A stretch of 64,000 bases of DNA. Source: Blasia pusilla. Taxonomy: Eukaryota; Marchantiophyta; Marchantiopsida; Blasiales. Position 1 is the first letter of the stretch, and each line of letters opens with the position of its first letter. Shown in pieces: positions 31,506-43,979 of this stretch. The stretch spans positions 18,724,001-18,788,000 of the forward strand of contig CM114275.1 of assembly GCA_050084515.1 (NCBI GenBank). Direction: 5' to 3'. A program made the position numbers and the translations under genes. A model generated the notes under the pieces. The model was not told where the DNA came from. It ran no database searches and saw nothing but the letters and a program-made list of their open reading frames with translations.

Positions 31506-33941
31506 TCAGCAGAATAAGCGCACCGACTCTGGAGTCTGGAGTTTCCTTGTACCCAATGACAAGTCGATCTATGCATGGAATCAGGCACATGGTAACGATC
31601 CACGCACCCGTTAAAAAACTGTCACGCCGGGATATAAGTACTACCAAACTGGAAACCCATATCCATAACTCTGACAGAGAATCTGGATAGATTGATATCA
31701 TCAAATGCTCCCGAAACCTAGCTCAATGTCCGCACCTGCTGTGCGCGTTGCGGGCTCTTATCAGGCATCGTGTCCCCGCCCCGCCCTCTTCGCGCTAGCA
31801 GATAAGTTCCAGGATGCACTTGCGAGAGATGTCTACACACGCTTACGAGCGACACGTTCGACTTCCAGGGGTTTGAGTCCAATTCCCTCTCAGGGGTGTA
31901 GGGATCGCAGGGAAGATTGTAACAATGTAATCACACAGGCGAGCGAGATAACGGCGAGTGAAAGCCCATCGGCAACGCCTAGTCTAGACGAGTATGTTGT
32001 ATTATCTGCACACAATTATGGGCCACGCAGGCTGTACACTGTCTATAGTTCTCGTATTTGTCCAGGACCGCTCTCTATTACTCGAGTGGGAAATTTGGGT
32101 TATGACTAAAGAAAGGCCACTATTACGGAAGCCCTTCGGTGCCAAAAGCGAGAGGCTTACACAAAATCACTCCCAAGCGAGGAATGTCGGACCGGTATGA
32201 GAGAACGGCCAAGGAACGAAAATCAGATCTCAGATGGAATTCCATGTCTTGAGACCAGTCCTCAAGAGTAGACTGAACAAACCGGTTCAGTGTGAGGGAT
32301 TTCAAGAGTGAGGAATGACTCGGAAGAGAGTAACTTCACTCGAGTCTCCCCACAAACTATCTAAGATGCATACGAAAGTCTATGGTGACGCATCGTCCGA
32401 TCTCATACGGACGGCATTTGCAAACCACATGTTGCGAAGAGAAAGGGAAGAACTCGCCGCCGTGTTAGCAGGAGGATTAACCCCAAAGGAAAGGGGGAAA
32501 AAAGTCGACATTGAAGTTCTACATGTCCGTTCTCACGCACACAAATCGAAACCTTCTAGACGCTCGAGAATCTGAGTCGAGAATATGTCATCCTAAATGC
32601 AAACTAGATGAATCGTGACCGCCTCAAAACATGTCAGATATCAAATTTAACGTTAGAATCCCTACCGCATGCACGTGACCCCGGAGCGAACACGTGAAAG
32701 AGAAAACATGAGCTGGATGAACTACGGAACACGGGATAAAATCTCCCTTCCAAAAATTTGGTTCGGTTTACGGACGGCCACCGGAGTCCCGGTGGTCCTG
32801 AAAATCCCTTTCAGAATCCTTTCGTACCGTGTTAAATTTTCCCTGTCGCGCTCTCTGGAGCATCCATCCATCACTGGACATGTGGCAGGATAATGAAGAT
32901 GCTGGGCAGCTGGAGTGCCGGAATAGCTATGGATTTTCAATGTTCAACAAGGAACAGCGGTGCTTCGAGAAGGAGGAAGGTGTCAGGTCCCACACTGATT
33001 TACAAGGAAATGGTTAGGGCTTTGGATATGGACGACTCTACAACGAACGCAGAACAGAAAGCCGTAGAAATGATGAACACGAGCGAAGATCCATACGGCT
33101 GTCGCTTTGTTCTTCCCCTCACCGGAGAGATTTAATCCTTTGGATGCCTACCGGAGGAACTCTCTTCTGGAGCTCGCCTAAGAGGACAAGACGTGATAGC
33201 CTTTAGCGTGTCTTCCGAATCCATGCATTAGACGATACTAGCCTTCTCCCAGCGAAACGCGGATCTCGCCGAATGGAGGACGAATCGGTAAAGTTGAGAC
33301 CCGACGAAAATCGTTGGGATCTTCTCGTTTGACCTGCTTTCCTTTCAACTCTTCGTAAACTCCTGACGACAAGACTTTCTCTCGTCGGACTTTGATCCAT
33401 TCACATTGTTGTGACGCCTGGGACGCGGCACCTTTCCGCTCCAACGACATTCTGACAGAGTTACAGGCGTCCATAACCGAAGAGGTGGTGTGGAGTTCGA
33501 AATGACCGGGGAGGGAGGGACTCGAAGAGGTAGTGTGGAGGTGGCGGTGGCTCTCCGACCATTTGAATGCATGTGCCGGTCGCTGATGAGGCAAGGAATA
33601 TCAGAGAAGGAGAGGTGCTTCGCGGAGTTTGGACATCGCCGGTGGCACGAGCACAAACGCTGCCCAGCTCCGAGAAGGAGAAGAGAGGAGCAGGTGGCTG
33701 GCGGGCGAGCGACGCAGGCGCGAGGACGAAAAGATGTGGACGATACGCAGAGGGAGAGCTCCGCTAATTGTGGCACGTACAGTGCGGAGAAACGACGAAA
33801 AGCAGGCGAGGCCTCGAGAACTTGAGAAGGCCTCACTGTCTCCGGCCATTTCCTCCTTCCTTATGTCCTGCTGACAAGTGCTCTGATTAGACTCGTCCCC
33901 ATGGCAACTCTGCATACAACCGAACTCAATCTGCAGAGCGG
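31506..33941. other. No recognisable gene
   Basis: This stretch has normal CG content and many short overlapping open frames on both strands (up to 163 residues on the minus strand near 33345-33836). None shows a known domain, and they shadow one another. It may hold unrecognised non-coding or single-copy sequence. Confidence 0.35.
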
Positions 33942-34012
33942 AGCGGAGGGGGGGTGGACTCCACCCCCCCTCCGCGCACCCTAAACGCACCCTCCACCCG
34001 GTGGAGGGTGCG
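33942..34012. repeat. Two adjacent GC-rich perfect palindromes
   Basis: The first is GCGGAGGGGGGGTGGA and its exact reverse complement, with one central base, at about 33943-33975. The second, 33986-34012, has 12-base arms CGCACCCTCCAC and GTGGAGGGTGCG around CCG. They share the CACCCTCC/GGAGGGTG core, so they may be related. No gene is attached. Confidence 0.85.
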
Positions 34013-34477
34013 CCAGTAAGGTGGCGGGCTCTGACATGCAGAGGAGACTCAGCAAGAGAGGAACGGAAAACAAAAAGCTCAGCTGCACAGGCGAAAACTG
34101 AGGTCACCCGCCGGCAGCGGACGCCGCAGAGCGTTGCCGGGATGGATACTACGCGTAGGGCCCGCCGGTCTGACTGCCTTAGATGCCCCGCCCGTCTTGA
34201 CCACCCGGTCTCCCTGAGTGCCCGGCCTTCGTTCTTACTCTCGGTGTGTGGCACTGTGGCTTCGCCTTCCCATTCTTTTCCGATACTATTGTTGTTTTGA
34301 CTTTCTAAACCTTTCTAAACCGCCCGCGTCTCGACGCATCTTTCTTTTAACATCACCATAATTCATTCATTCACACAATGGGCATCGGGCATGCTGACAT
34401 AATCTCCTTGTCCGCCCGTCTCAACCCACTTTCTCTGCACTGCTGGAATATCTCTGCCGTCCGTTCCGTGCGTAGAT

Positions 34478-34513
<36 letters not shown>

Positions 34514-36984
34514 CGCTCTCTCTCAATCACACTCCGTGCGATGATGCCGACACAATCTATCGCACCAAACCCTAAATCGCAGAGCTCTGGCAAACGCTCT
34601 TGTCTCGACGCGGGAGCGTTGCCAAAAATTCAGGTTGCAATGTTGCATGTCGAGGGCAGCGGATGGCTGCGGATCGCAGCCCCAGCTCAGCAGGACGGAA
34701 GATTACCTCAGATTTGGTATCATAAATGCTGCGGTGTCTTTTTCTTCACATCACGAGGACCGAGGAATCGTTTTATCGGGTGGCGTCCGGTGGAGATCTT
34801 GAGAGTTGAGACTTGGACGCAGCAGAATGCGTAGACCAGGGAAGTCACTCCCTCTAGTCCACCGCCTCGCGACAAATTCCCCCGGCCCGCATTCCCACTC
34901 GCCACACTGCGCACCTTTTCCTCGGCAATCGTCTCATTACCTTGGGACCGAGATTTCTCACCTCCAAGTGTTTCTGCCTCTGTTACGCGATAGTAATTGA
35001 GCGTTCCGTTTAAACCTGTCAGACTTTTGGTACTATGATCTGGTGCTATCCTTTATTGTATGATGAGGTCTGTAATGCCCGACGCATTACTGCAGAAGCC
35101 CGGCATGATGGCCTGAGGACATGGCAACGCAAGGTCCGGTCCGTCCGTCCAGACCAGGGTTTGTGTCAGATGTGTAAGCTGCTCGGGCAGAGAGTCAGAG
35201 ACGCGTGCAGGGAGAGGACTCCTATGAGTCCTATCATCCTAACATCCTATCGATTCGAGACCAAGAACAAAAAGATGCACTTCGATAAAAACGAGTGATG
35301 GAAAACCCATCGGAAGTACAAAAGAGGGGGACTCAAAGAGTCAAAACCTGAAGGCCACAACACGACCAGAAAAGAAAGAAGGGGACCAAGAACCGAGACT
35401 CGAGAGTCTCGGGCGAGGACGACCTGGAGTCTTAATGTACATTGTACAGGGCTTTGCTCTAATTCTTCCTTCGCACTTCAAAAGTCAAAGGAGAGATCGA
35501 GCACAAACATGTGGAAATTCACCCTCACCAATCACTGCCGTTCGCGCAGGGGATGGATTCATCCTTCGCTGCCTTCCTCAGCTGCGAGCCTGGGACCGGT
35601 GCAGCTCCCTTCTAAACGGTTTTATTCAGCGAAGGGCACACGCTCCAGACCCTGTAAGACTGCAGATATTCTAGTCTTTTCCTTCCGTTTACACAACGAA
35701 CACTGCTTCAGGCTTGTGGGAAGCATGGGACTTTCACTTTTTGCCAACCTTTAATTATTTCTTTCGTTTCAGGTTTCTTTGTTCCATAATTCCATTGAGG
35801 AAAACTCCATGAGAAAGTAAGAAGGTACGGATTCAGTTCACCGACACCGTCCCCCAATGAATACTACTTCGGGACTGGGTTTTCTCTACGCACACGCAAA
35901 CATTTCTTCCGATTCCGGAGAAACCAAACCCTCATTTTCTTCTCCGGATCTCCGCATAATCCCTTTGGTAGGTAACCTCATTATGTGGGGGTCCCGCGGC
36001 CACTTGTGCCCGCCTACCATATACTTGTGACGACTTTTTTTATCCAATGCTCGTTCAATCGTCTCCTTATAAGCCTACTTTTAGCAACAGGCTGCACCGA
36101 GAAGTGACAAGTTACGTGAACCCGGTCGAGAGACTCGTAAGACAATTTGCACGAACAAAATATTCATATGAAACGAGTACAAAGAGAGAAAATTTTCATA
36201 GAAAAACTGCACAAGCAGCAAGTTTTGATTTTTAAAATTTTAAATTTTAAGAAAAAATTCATTAATTTTGGCATTTGGAAAAAAAGATACGTGGCACTTG
36301 CTGGTAATTTCACATTCCTTAATCTTTCGATCCATTTAGGAACTAGAGATTTGGTCACTTCAATTTTAGCTTATTTGATCACATGCAAAAATCTGAAATG
36401 GTCATAGATTAACATATATTTTTGGAATTTAGGATATATGTAAAGCTTGTATGATGCATAAGCAAAACCAAGCATTTAGTGACAAATTAGAAAATTATAT
36501 TGGGGAGATGTGTATGTACTTCCTCCGCGATAAGGCTAATGATTTCCGAAAGTTTAATTGTATCACAAAAATTGGTCGAGAACGATAATACTAGAAAGAA
36601 TTTTCAAATGATTCAAAAAGAATGAGCAGATTAATTCTTGTCAATAGAATTCAATGAATATGTGAGAGACCATAAAATCAAGTGAATGAATTCTATTATG
36701 TACTCCGCAAAAAAATGGAGTTGTTGTATATCAAATCCGAGTAATGGTGAAGATAGCAAGATGTATGATAAAAGGGAAAGGGTCGACAAAGGGATTTTGA
36801 ATTTACCCAAAATTCTTTTCTCAATATCGGTGTTTCTATTCTTAACATAAGTTCTACCAAGTTGGTACAAGATATGACTTGGACTTATAATACCAATAAC
36901 GCACCATAGGTCCTATATCCAGCTTGATCCTCGATGCATTAGGAATGTATCCAAAGCATTCACTTGAAGAGCTTAATCTTGTAG
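34013..36984. other. No recognisable gene; contains a (CT)n tract
   Basis: A CT-dinucleotide run lies at 34481-34508 with a shorter one just after. The rest, first balanced and from 36050 AT-rich, has only short open frames without known domains (for example 97 residues at 34541-34834). I cannot support a gene. Confidence 0.4.
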
Positions 36985-37130
36985 TCTTCAAGACACTTAG
37001 TATTGTGGGAGTGATACCAACAATATGAAGCCAATTAACAATGGGGCTATATAAGCTCTCGAGCTTCTTGCTCTGAACATCCTAGAGATGTATGTCACAA
37101 GAAGGTAGACAAAGATGTCTAGACCCTTTT
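36985..37130 (+). pseudogene. Gypsy-family fragment, region just 3' of the PHD finger
   Basis: This aligns with copy B 49685-49800. Shared words are AACAATGGGGC/AACGATGGGGC, GAGCTTCTTGCTCT/GGCCTTCTTGCTCT and GAGAGATGTATGTCA/AGAGATGTATGTCA. Most differences are C-to-T or G-to-A. It is a truncated old copy in plus orientation. Confidence 0.6.
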
Positions 37131-37595
37131 AAACCCAAAATGCATTGATAGCCTACACCCATGATCAAGGATGGTGCAACTTAGAAGTTGGAGCATCAAA
37201 TGATGCACGGACTCTCATACACCATGCTCTTTGAAACAAAATGCTATATGTCTATCTAAATGGCTTGCCATGAATTTTTTAATTAGAGGAAGTTATATAT
37301 ATCCTTAACACTAACTCTTCGTGGGCATATTCCACCAATCCTGCTCTTTGATAAGGATAGCACTACACTCATTATGTAACACTTATCAATGCGTAGATTA
37401 TCCAAGATTATCCCATCACACCCATCCTCATGAATATCTTGGTCACTTATTGTCTCCTCACCCCATCATCAAAATCGATTTCATATGGCTCTTCATGGCC
37501 AACAAAACCAAATAGGAAAATCCGTTTCATGCATATGCACACATCATCCACAATAACTCATCACTCTAACCATGCCAAAAAGCTTCAACCTATCA
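37131..37595 (-). pseudogene. Gypsy-family integrase fragment, minus orientation
   Basis: This aligns, same strand sense, with copy A 17870-18450, the integrase zinc-finger region and preceding linker. Shared words include ATGATC(A)AAGGATG, GGAGCATC-AA-GATGC, CTCATCACTCT and CGTGGGCATAT/CATGGGCATGT. It lies directly between a plus-strand fragment and the plus-strand copy D, so the area is a mosaic of truncated pieces. Confidence 0.6.
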
Positions 37596-37599
37596 TGAC

Positions 37600-38993
37600 T
37601 GTCAAGATGGATCCATGAATATCCATAGGATGCCTTTGAGGAGATTATAGGATAGTCTCAAGAGGTTGAGGATGACTTAATGAGACCTCAAGTAACCTAA
37701 TAGAGCAAGTTTACCCTTCGATTTAGCTTATTTGGAGCCATATAGAATAACTTACTCCTGGGGATAAGTTCTTATAAGAAATAAAGTTGAATTTCTGCTT
37801 TGGGAAGTGGCCCTTGACCCCCTACTGCATGCCAAGAGCCAAGGAGATAATGTGCAAGGACATGTTATCCTAGAGAGAGCTTGGAAGAAGGAAGGGGTTA
37901 TACCCACAGAGAGACAACTTTTAAGCTCGTTCTCTTTTTGTTGGACCTTTTGGCATGAGACAACAGAGTTATGGTCCTCCTTGCCTTGTGAGTAATCCAA
38001 ACCTTAGGAGAGTAGGTTTGGTTTGACAAAAGCAAGAGAGATGGAGTTTGTATGAGAGTTTGAGTGATCTTGATTTACAAACAGAGAATGACAAATTTTA
38101 GAGTTTAACAATGTAGGTGTTGGCTAATTTCTCACTAGTCTTGTAGGTTGGGGGATGTATTCCCTATTGAGCGGCTCACGCAAGATCTTGAGAGCAAGAG
38201 CTGCTCATTTGTGTTATTTTTCAATCCATTTTTTGTAAGGGAGACAGGGGCATAAAAGCGCTACCAAATTTTGGATAGAATTTAGGTCGGGGATCGTGTT
38301 TGTCATGTATTGGATCTTGAGAGCCCACGAAAGTTTATTGTTTTGTTACATGAGAGGTTTATATTTTTATGTGCAAGAAATCAATGTGGAAGTGCTGCCA
38401 AATTTTTCATGGGAGTTAGGGCTACAAGTTATACGAAAAAATATCGTTTATTCCTTATGAAAGATTGGATAAATGATAGGATTTTATAATGCTACAGATC
38501 GGAAAATCATGCACCATGTAATAACAACAATGCATAGTCTTAATGCTTAATTGTAAAGTTATGTCTATTTGCGTGCCATAGCCACTATTTGAGTGAGCAA
38601 TTTTAAATTAATGGGTAAATATTTAAAAGGAGTGTAGAAAAGTAAAGAAAAAGTTTTTTTTAGAGGATATTTAGACAAAACTTCTAATTTAGAATCAAGT
38701 GAGTGAACAAATTATTTAGTGGATGTAAACCCAAGATTTGTGGGGCTTAGTGGAGTATGAAGCAAATTTGAGATAATTTTAGTGTGTTTGATCCTTTTTT
38801 TAAGAGATAAGTGGAGTGGAAAGACATAGAAGAGATTGGATTTTGAGTAAGGTGAAAATAAAGTCATTTTAATCTCTATGTGACATGACATAGCTACCAT
38901 TGACTATCACCGACCATATATTGTTCAACCACCATGATGTATTTGATCATCATCATCTATTTGATGACCATCAATTGTCACTTGTCGCTACTC
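37600..38993 (+). mobile_element. Copy D, decayed gypsy-family 5' end
   Basis: This begins TGTCAAGATGG and follows copy B's first kilobase: GAGGTTGAGGATGAC, TTTGGAGCCATAT, CAAGAGCCAAGGAG, CTCTTTTTGTTG, GGTTTGGTTTGACA, GAGCGGCTCA, AAGTGCTGCC-AATTTT. From 38890 it matches the leader of copy B. It is cut at 38993 by copy B and continues at 50594. CG dinucleotides of B appear as TG or CA here. Confidence 0.75.
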
Positions 38994-39879
38994 TATCACG
39001 TCTTTTAGGATAGATCGGCGGGATCTAATAGAGCGCCTTCATGAGTAGTGGAGGACATGCCCAGTAGGTTGAGGGTGACCTGTTGAGGCCCTTGGAAACC
39101 TTAGATAGCAGGTTTCCCCTTCGTTTCGGCTCATTTGGAGCCATATTGAGGAACTTACTATTTTAGGTAAGTACCATTTTGAGTATATGATCGACTTACT
39201 ATTTTTGGTAAGTGGCCTTTGACCTCCTACATCAGGTCAAGAGCCAAGGAGGTGACTTGGGAGAATAGGTAACCATGGAGAGAGCTTGGGAGAGGAGAGG
39301 GGTATACCTCAAGGAGAGAGAGCTTGAGAGCTCATTCTCTTTTTGTTGAACCTCTTGGCATGAGGCGGCGGAGCTATGGTACCTTGCCTTGTGAGTGTAA
39401 CCCAAGCCTCTCATTAGGAGAGTGGGTTTGGTTTGACATGAGAGAGAGTGCACACCTTTGAGAGCTATGTTGTGAGATGGTGGAGAGAGAGATTGGATCT
39501 TACTTTACAAAGAGAGAATGAGAGAATGAGAGAGTGAGAGAGCTTCATGGGGGAGCTCGCTGGTCACTCGCTGTTTTGGCAGGTTGGGGACCGTGTTCCC
39601 CATTCAGCGGCTCATGGGAGTGCTCACCGGAGCAAGGGCTGCTTTCATTACTCTTTGCATTTGCCGATTTTTCGTGTGGAAGAGTGGCGCGCGGAAGCGC
39701 TACCCAATTTCTGATAGGGATTGAGTATGGGGGCGGATTGCCCCATGCTGGTGCTCTCGGGAGCACCATGTAGCTTGCTGATATGTATTTTTACAGATGT
39801 TACATTTTCGTTGGGAGAAATCAGCGCGGGAGCGCTGCCGAATTTTGTGTAGGAGAAAGAGACATTGGGCTTTACGACA
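38994..39879 (+). repeat. Copy B 5' terminal region (L)
   Basis: The first 510 bases are almost identical to 49952-50461. After that the two diverge abruptly: here comes ACAAAGAGAGAATG, there block X. Copy D supports the arrangement here as the original. A possible LTR end is TTTACGACA at 39871-39879, but no convincing primer-binding site follows. A short direct repeat ACTTACTATTTT-GGTAAG occurs twice, about 44 bases apart, near 39150-39210. Confidence 0.6.
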
Positions 39880-40111
39880 GTCCCCGTCAGTTTTTACTGA
39901 AATGTCCGATTCTAAATATTTTTTGATGGTAGCGTAGATCGTGAAGCTGTGCACGCTGTGCAACAAACAGTGCACAATTTGGAGTTGTGAGCAAAACGTT
40001 ATGGGCAATCTTGTAAAGCTACCATTGCTAGGCGATTTTTAGGGTTAAATCGTGCAAACCCTAAATCAGCCGTCACACCGGCGGCGGCCGTTGCCATCAT
40101 AGTCTCCGTCA

Positions 40112-40219
40112 ACGGTCGACGGTCAATCTTCAACCGTCACAATCAAAGGTCAACCGTCACCGTCATCGGTCGGCCGTCACCATCAGCGGTCAACCGTCAC
40201 TATCAAGGGTCCACCGTCC
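40112..40219. repeat. 20-bp tandem repeat in the copy B leader
   Basis: Units of GGTCAACCGTCACCGTCATC type start at 40148, 40168, 40188 and, partly, 40208, with a longer degenerate unit before. All contain GGTC-(A/G)(A/C)CCGTC. This is non-coding leader sequence between the terminal region and gag. Confidence 0.8.
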
Positions 40220-41315
40220 ATTGTCCACCCTTTGGGTGCAATTGCCGCCATTACGGAGTGGAGGGTCTTCCATGACGTTCGTTGATTCCTTGACTTGCGT
40301 CGCCACCACGTACTTTGTTTTGGCCGCCACCGTCATCGCAGTTTCTTCATCAACCAGTGAAGGCAGATGACCTCCGTTATGGTGTTTGAGTTTTGATTTC
40401 ATCTTTCGCTATGTTGTGATTGGTAGCCGCCGACGACGATCAAGTATCGTGCCGCGGACGCCCGTAGAGCAACAACGCGCCCCGATTTCGCGTCGTGCGC
40501 TCGGGTCGCACCGCACCATCTCGATCGCGGAGCCGCATCGTCATTGTGGAGCAGAGTGTGGGATTATTATTGATTGAGGAGGGTATGCCGCCGAGTGCCG
40601 ATCCCACCATCGAGGGCCGCGGCCGTTCAGAGCCGTTTGCGCCGCTTGTAACGCCGCACCGTTCGGCCTGGGACCGCACTGTCTATCGAGGGAGTTTTGA
40701 GCAAGATCGATGACGGGAGGAGTATGACTTGCTGATTGGAGGAGTTATCTCCACGATCGAAGTTGGGGTCGAGATTTGCGATTCCGAGGAGCGACATCGA
40801 CATGTGTTCAGGTTACCCATTCTCGGTCCTTTACCCCGCACGTGTGAGGGATTTCGGGATTTATTTGGGGATATTGGGTGTGTGGATGCCGAGAGCATCA
40901 TTTATGTATGTGGTTTAGGGACATAGACGTGTGGGATGTCCGGAGTTGAGGGTAGGTTGTCGATGAGAGGATAGCGTGGTCGATTTGCCGCACCACGCCG
41001 CGTGTTGCCGCACGTTACACGTCTCGGGGAGAGAGAGTGTAGATCGAGTGCCGCATGTTTGGGATGAGTGATTGAGGGATTCCTCACGAGGTTCAGAGTG
41101 ATCGGGTGAGAGGGGCACGAGGGTCATCACGGAGTCTGTTCGGGACTTTGAGAGGCGAGGTGGTGAACCCGAGGGTAGCTCTAGAGGTTTTACGCGGAGT
41201 GGTGCGAGGTTTCGAGGGTCTCCACGTGAGGGACCACCTCGACCTCCTTCTGTGTCATCGTCAGACGAGGGGGAGGGTGTAGAGGAGTTTGTGAGCACAT
41301 CGCCACACATTGTGA

Positions 41316-43034
41316 GTGGTCCTACCCGGTTGGGCGACATTTGAGATGGACGACCGGGGTAGAGGACCACGAGGTTTTCAGTGCGATAGAGGCACGATTG
41401 AGTTGCACGATTTTATAGCACAGTTTAGGAGGTGGTGCGACTCCCAGCGGGCCAGGAACTCTAGAGTGTTCAACCCGTTTACAGCATGGAACGGCATGTT
41501 CCAACATTTAGAGGGGGCGCCCATGGACGATTACCATGAGTTCTCTCAGAGATATGCATGTGAGATCGAGGCGTGGAGGCTCTACTATGACCCACATTAT
41601 GTGTCATGGACGGAGCCGTTCCTGATGAGGAGGAGGAGTCGAGAGAGGCTACCGCCTCTTCCACTAGTGACGTTTTAGGAGGGGTCACTCGCACGGGAGC
41701 AGTTGCACCGTCTAGTCGGGTTCGTCCCAGGTTCAACCCTGTGGTTGAGTTCTTTGCTGAGTTGAGGGCGAGCTACTAGGGGGTACGGACGGAGAAGTTG
41801 CAGAGCATCCACGACTTCCAGAGGCGCTCGGGTGAGAGTTTGCGTGAGGCTTACACTCGCTTGCGCCGGTTGATCAACGCCACCGGGGGGGTGACACAGG
41901 CTCAAGCTATCCGGTCATGGTATGCGATCGGGTCGGATCGACCCGCGGACACGGGTGCGGGAGGGGGTGCTTCTTATGAACACCTCCCCTACGTTGAGAG
42001 ATGTTTTTAGGACCGCCGAGAACATTGAGCGCAACATGGCGGAGGAGAGCGTAGCCACCATGGGTTCTAGGCGAGAGCAATCACGATTGTCTGCACCACC
42101 TGTGCAGCAACGTGGACTCCGAGATAGGTCGACTGTGGCACCACGAGCTGAGGAAGGATACCGAGAGGCCGTGCCACAAAGACCTGCGCCTTCATATGCG
42201 GCTCAGCAGCAGCCGCCTACTATTACTTGTTGGTCATGTGGTGGAGCCCATCATCAACGCGATTGCACTCGTCAGGGTCATGGACGTGTGCCTCAGCATG
42301 GAGGAGGAGGTGGTGCTGCACCTGGAGGTTATCAGTGTGACTATTGTCAGAGGTATGGTCATACACGCGCCAGGTGTTTTAGTTTACATCCTGAGTTACG
42401 TCTGGACCGAGGGCCAGAGAGGGCAACAGAGCGAGTAGCCGGTCCGGGTGGGCCTAGAGATCGTGCTCCAGGTGGTCTTGTTGGGGGACGAGGAGCTGGA
42501 GTTGCCCGACAAGGTGGTGGAGCTGCCCGTGGAGGAGGTAGAGTACCACCACCTAGATGCGCCGAGGGAGATGCCAGACGTGAGGCTGGGATGGCTTCTC
42601 AGCTACAGGAGCAGATTGCCGCTATGGCATTGAGGTTACCCGATGCCGGATCCGTGGCATCGACATCATATGGAGCATCCAGAGATCTGGAGGATTCTGG
42701 ATGGATGTGCGGGGTTGCCCAGATGGAGGCCGCCGCAGTTGTGATGCATGGAGCAGCCGTAGAGTTGGATCCACAGCGAGGGGAAGCCAGTAGACAGACT
42801 AGGCTTCCTCAATCTTTCACGTTGTCCGAAGCGATGAGGACCCCATCGATGGGTCCTCATCAAAGTTCCTGGAGAGTTGGTAATGTTGTTGGTGTGCAAG
42901 CACGGAGGGCAATGGGAGAAGCGAGTGCGACGACTCCTATTGTTGATCCTCAGGAGGGGCATGTGTCGAGCACGTTGTTGGGGGCGGCCACCGTTGTGTA
43001 CCGCACTTCTTTATTTTCGCTTCCGATATTGTGA
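41316..43034 (+). pseudogene. Copy B gag with two zinc knuckles
   Basis: The N-terminal stretch (41316-41678) contains LHDFIAQFRRWCDSQ. A further stretch at 41798 contains IHDFQRRSGESLREAYTRLR, the retrotrans-gag core. The 370-residue stretch 41922-43034 carries two nucleocapsid knuckles: CWSCGGAHHQRDC, and CDYCQRYGHTRARC (CX2CX4HX4C). A Gly/Arg-rich segment follows, which would bind RNA. One stop lies near 41780 and the frame shifts near 41930. Confidence 0.82.
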
Positions 43035-43149
43035 CGTTGGGGTACGCCCGCCGAGGTTTTTTCGGCTGGCCGCTTCACTATGTGAGAGCGAGTTGGAGTT
43101 CCCTGCATCACGTTCGTGAGGTGATTGCGGAGGAGGTGATGGACCTGCC

Positions 43150-43700
43150 CTTTGAGCGGATGCTCGGGCCGCCCACGCCGATTCATGGCGGTGGCGGTCG
43201 CTAGGATGGCGGAGATGCCCGCTAGACCCGCGATAGAGCGTGCCATGGCTTCTCCTGGTGTTGTGTTGCTGGATAACCGAGGAGAGGTCTTCCAGTTGGT
43301 GAGTCCCGGAGGTAGAGCTTTTTTAGTCGCAGCGCGCCTTGTTGGATTCAGAGCCCAACCCTTGATGTTGGGGAAAGCGTCATTGAGGATTGGGCTTGAC
43401 GAGAGCCGATGTGGAGTGTTGTCCATTTCGGATACTGACATCCTTGGGTGGAGCGAAAGTACCACAAGATATCACCCGGCAGAGGTCGTGGTGAGGATTC
43501 GCCGGGACATCCTGGATGAGTCCGTGGCAGCGCGCAAAAGGCGATAGTGACGATGTTGAGTCCTACGACGTCTTGGTTGGTGGAGCAGTGTTATACCCGA
43601 TGGGTTTTCCCTGGATTACTGGGAGGAGTCGGCCCCACTGATTAGGATGGCGTCGGTGATGGGCGCCTTAGCTCATTACCCGTTTGATTCACAGTGATGA
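43150..43700 (+). pseudogene. Copy B aspartic protease
   Basis: The segment GVVLLDNRGEVFQLVSPGG precedes the active site as in copy A. Where A has DSGAQPLMLG, B has lost one base (GATTCAGAGCC near 43340), so DSG is split between two frames, while AQPLMLGKA continues in the other frame. YDVLVGGAVLYPMGF at about 43565-43610 is the second half of the domain. Confidence 0.78.
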
Positions 43701-43979
43701 TCGAGCAACGGCCAGGAGAGATGGCGACCTTAGCAAAGATTTAGCAAAGTGCCATCACTTGGCCTAGTGATTTGATTGAGGGACATGTCCATGCAGAGGA
43801 TACTCCGTTCTCGACATTTCTATGGAGAGGAGTGTTATGGTAGCCTGCATCATTCCGTGGAGGAGAGGTGCTGTGGGGCTCGGCGAGGAGCTTCAACGAT
43901 TAGCGGACAAGACGCGTGCACCGCGTGGAGCGAGGCGTTTGCACCAGAGCGTGATGGGTCTAAGGAACCCGAGGTAGCG

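Noticed and set aside
31855-31900. Possible tRNA B box (GGGTTTGAGTCC)
   Set aside because: The flanks do not form a T-arm or cloverleaf.
33601-34254. 217-residue minus-strand open frame
   Set aside because: It overlaps several other frames on both strands, has no domain, and runs across the twin palindromes; it looks like chance in GC-rich DNA.
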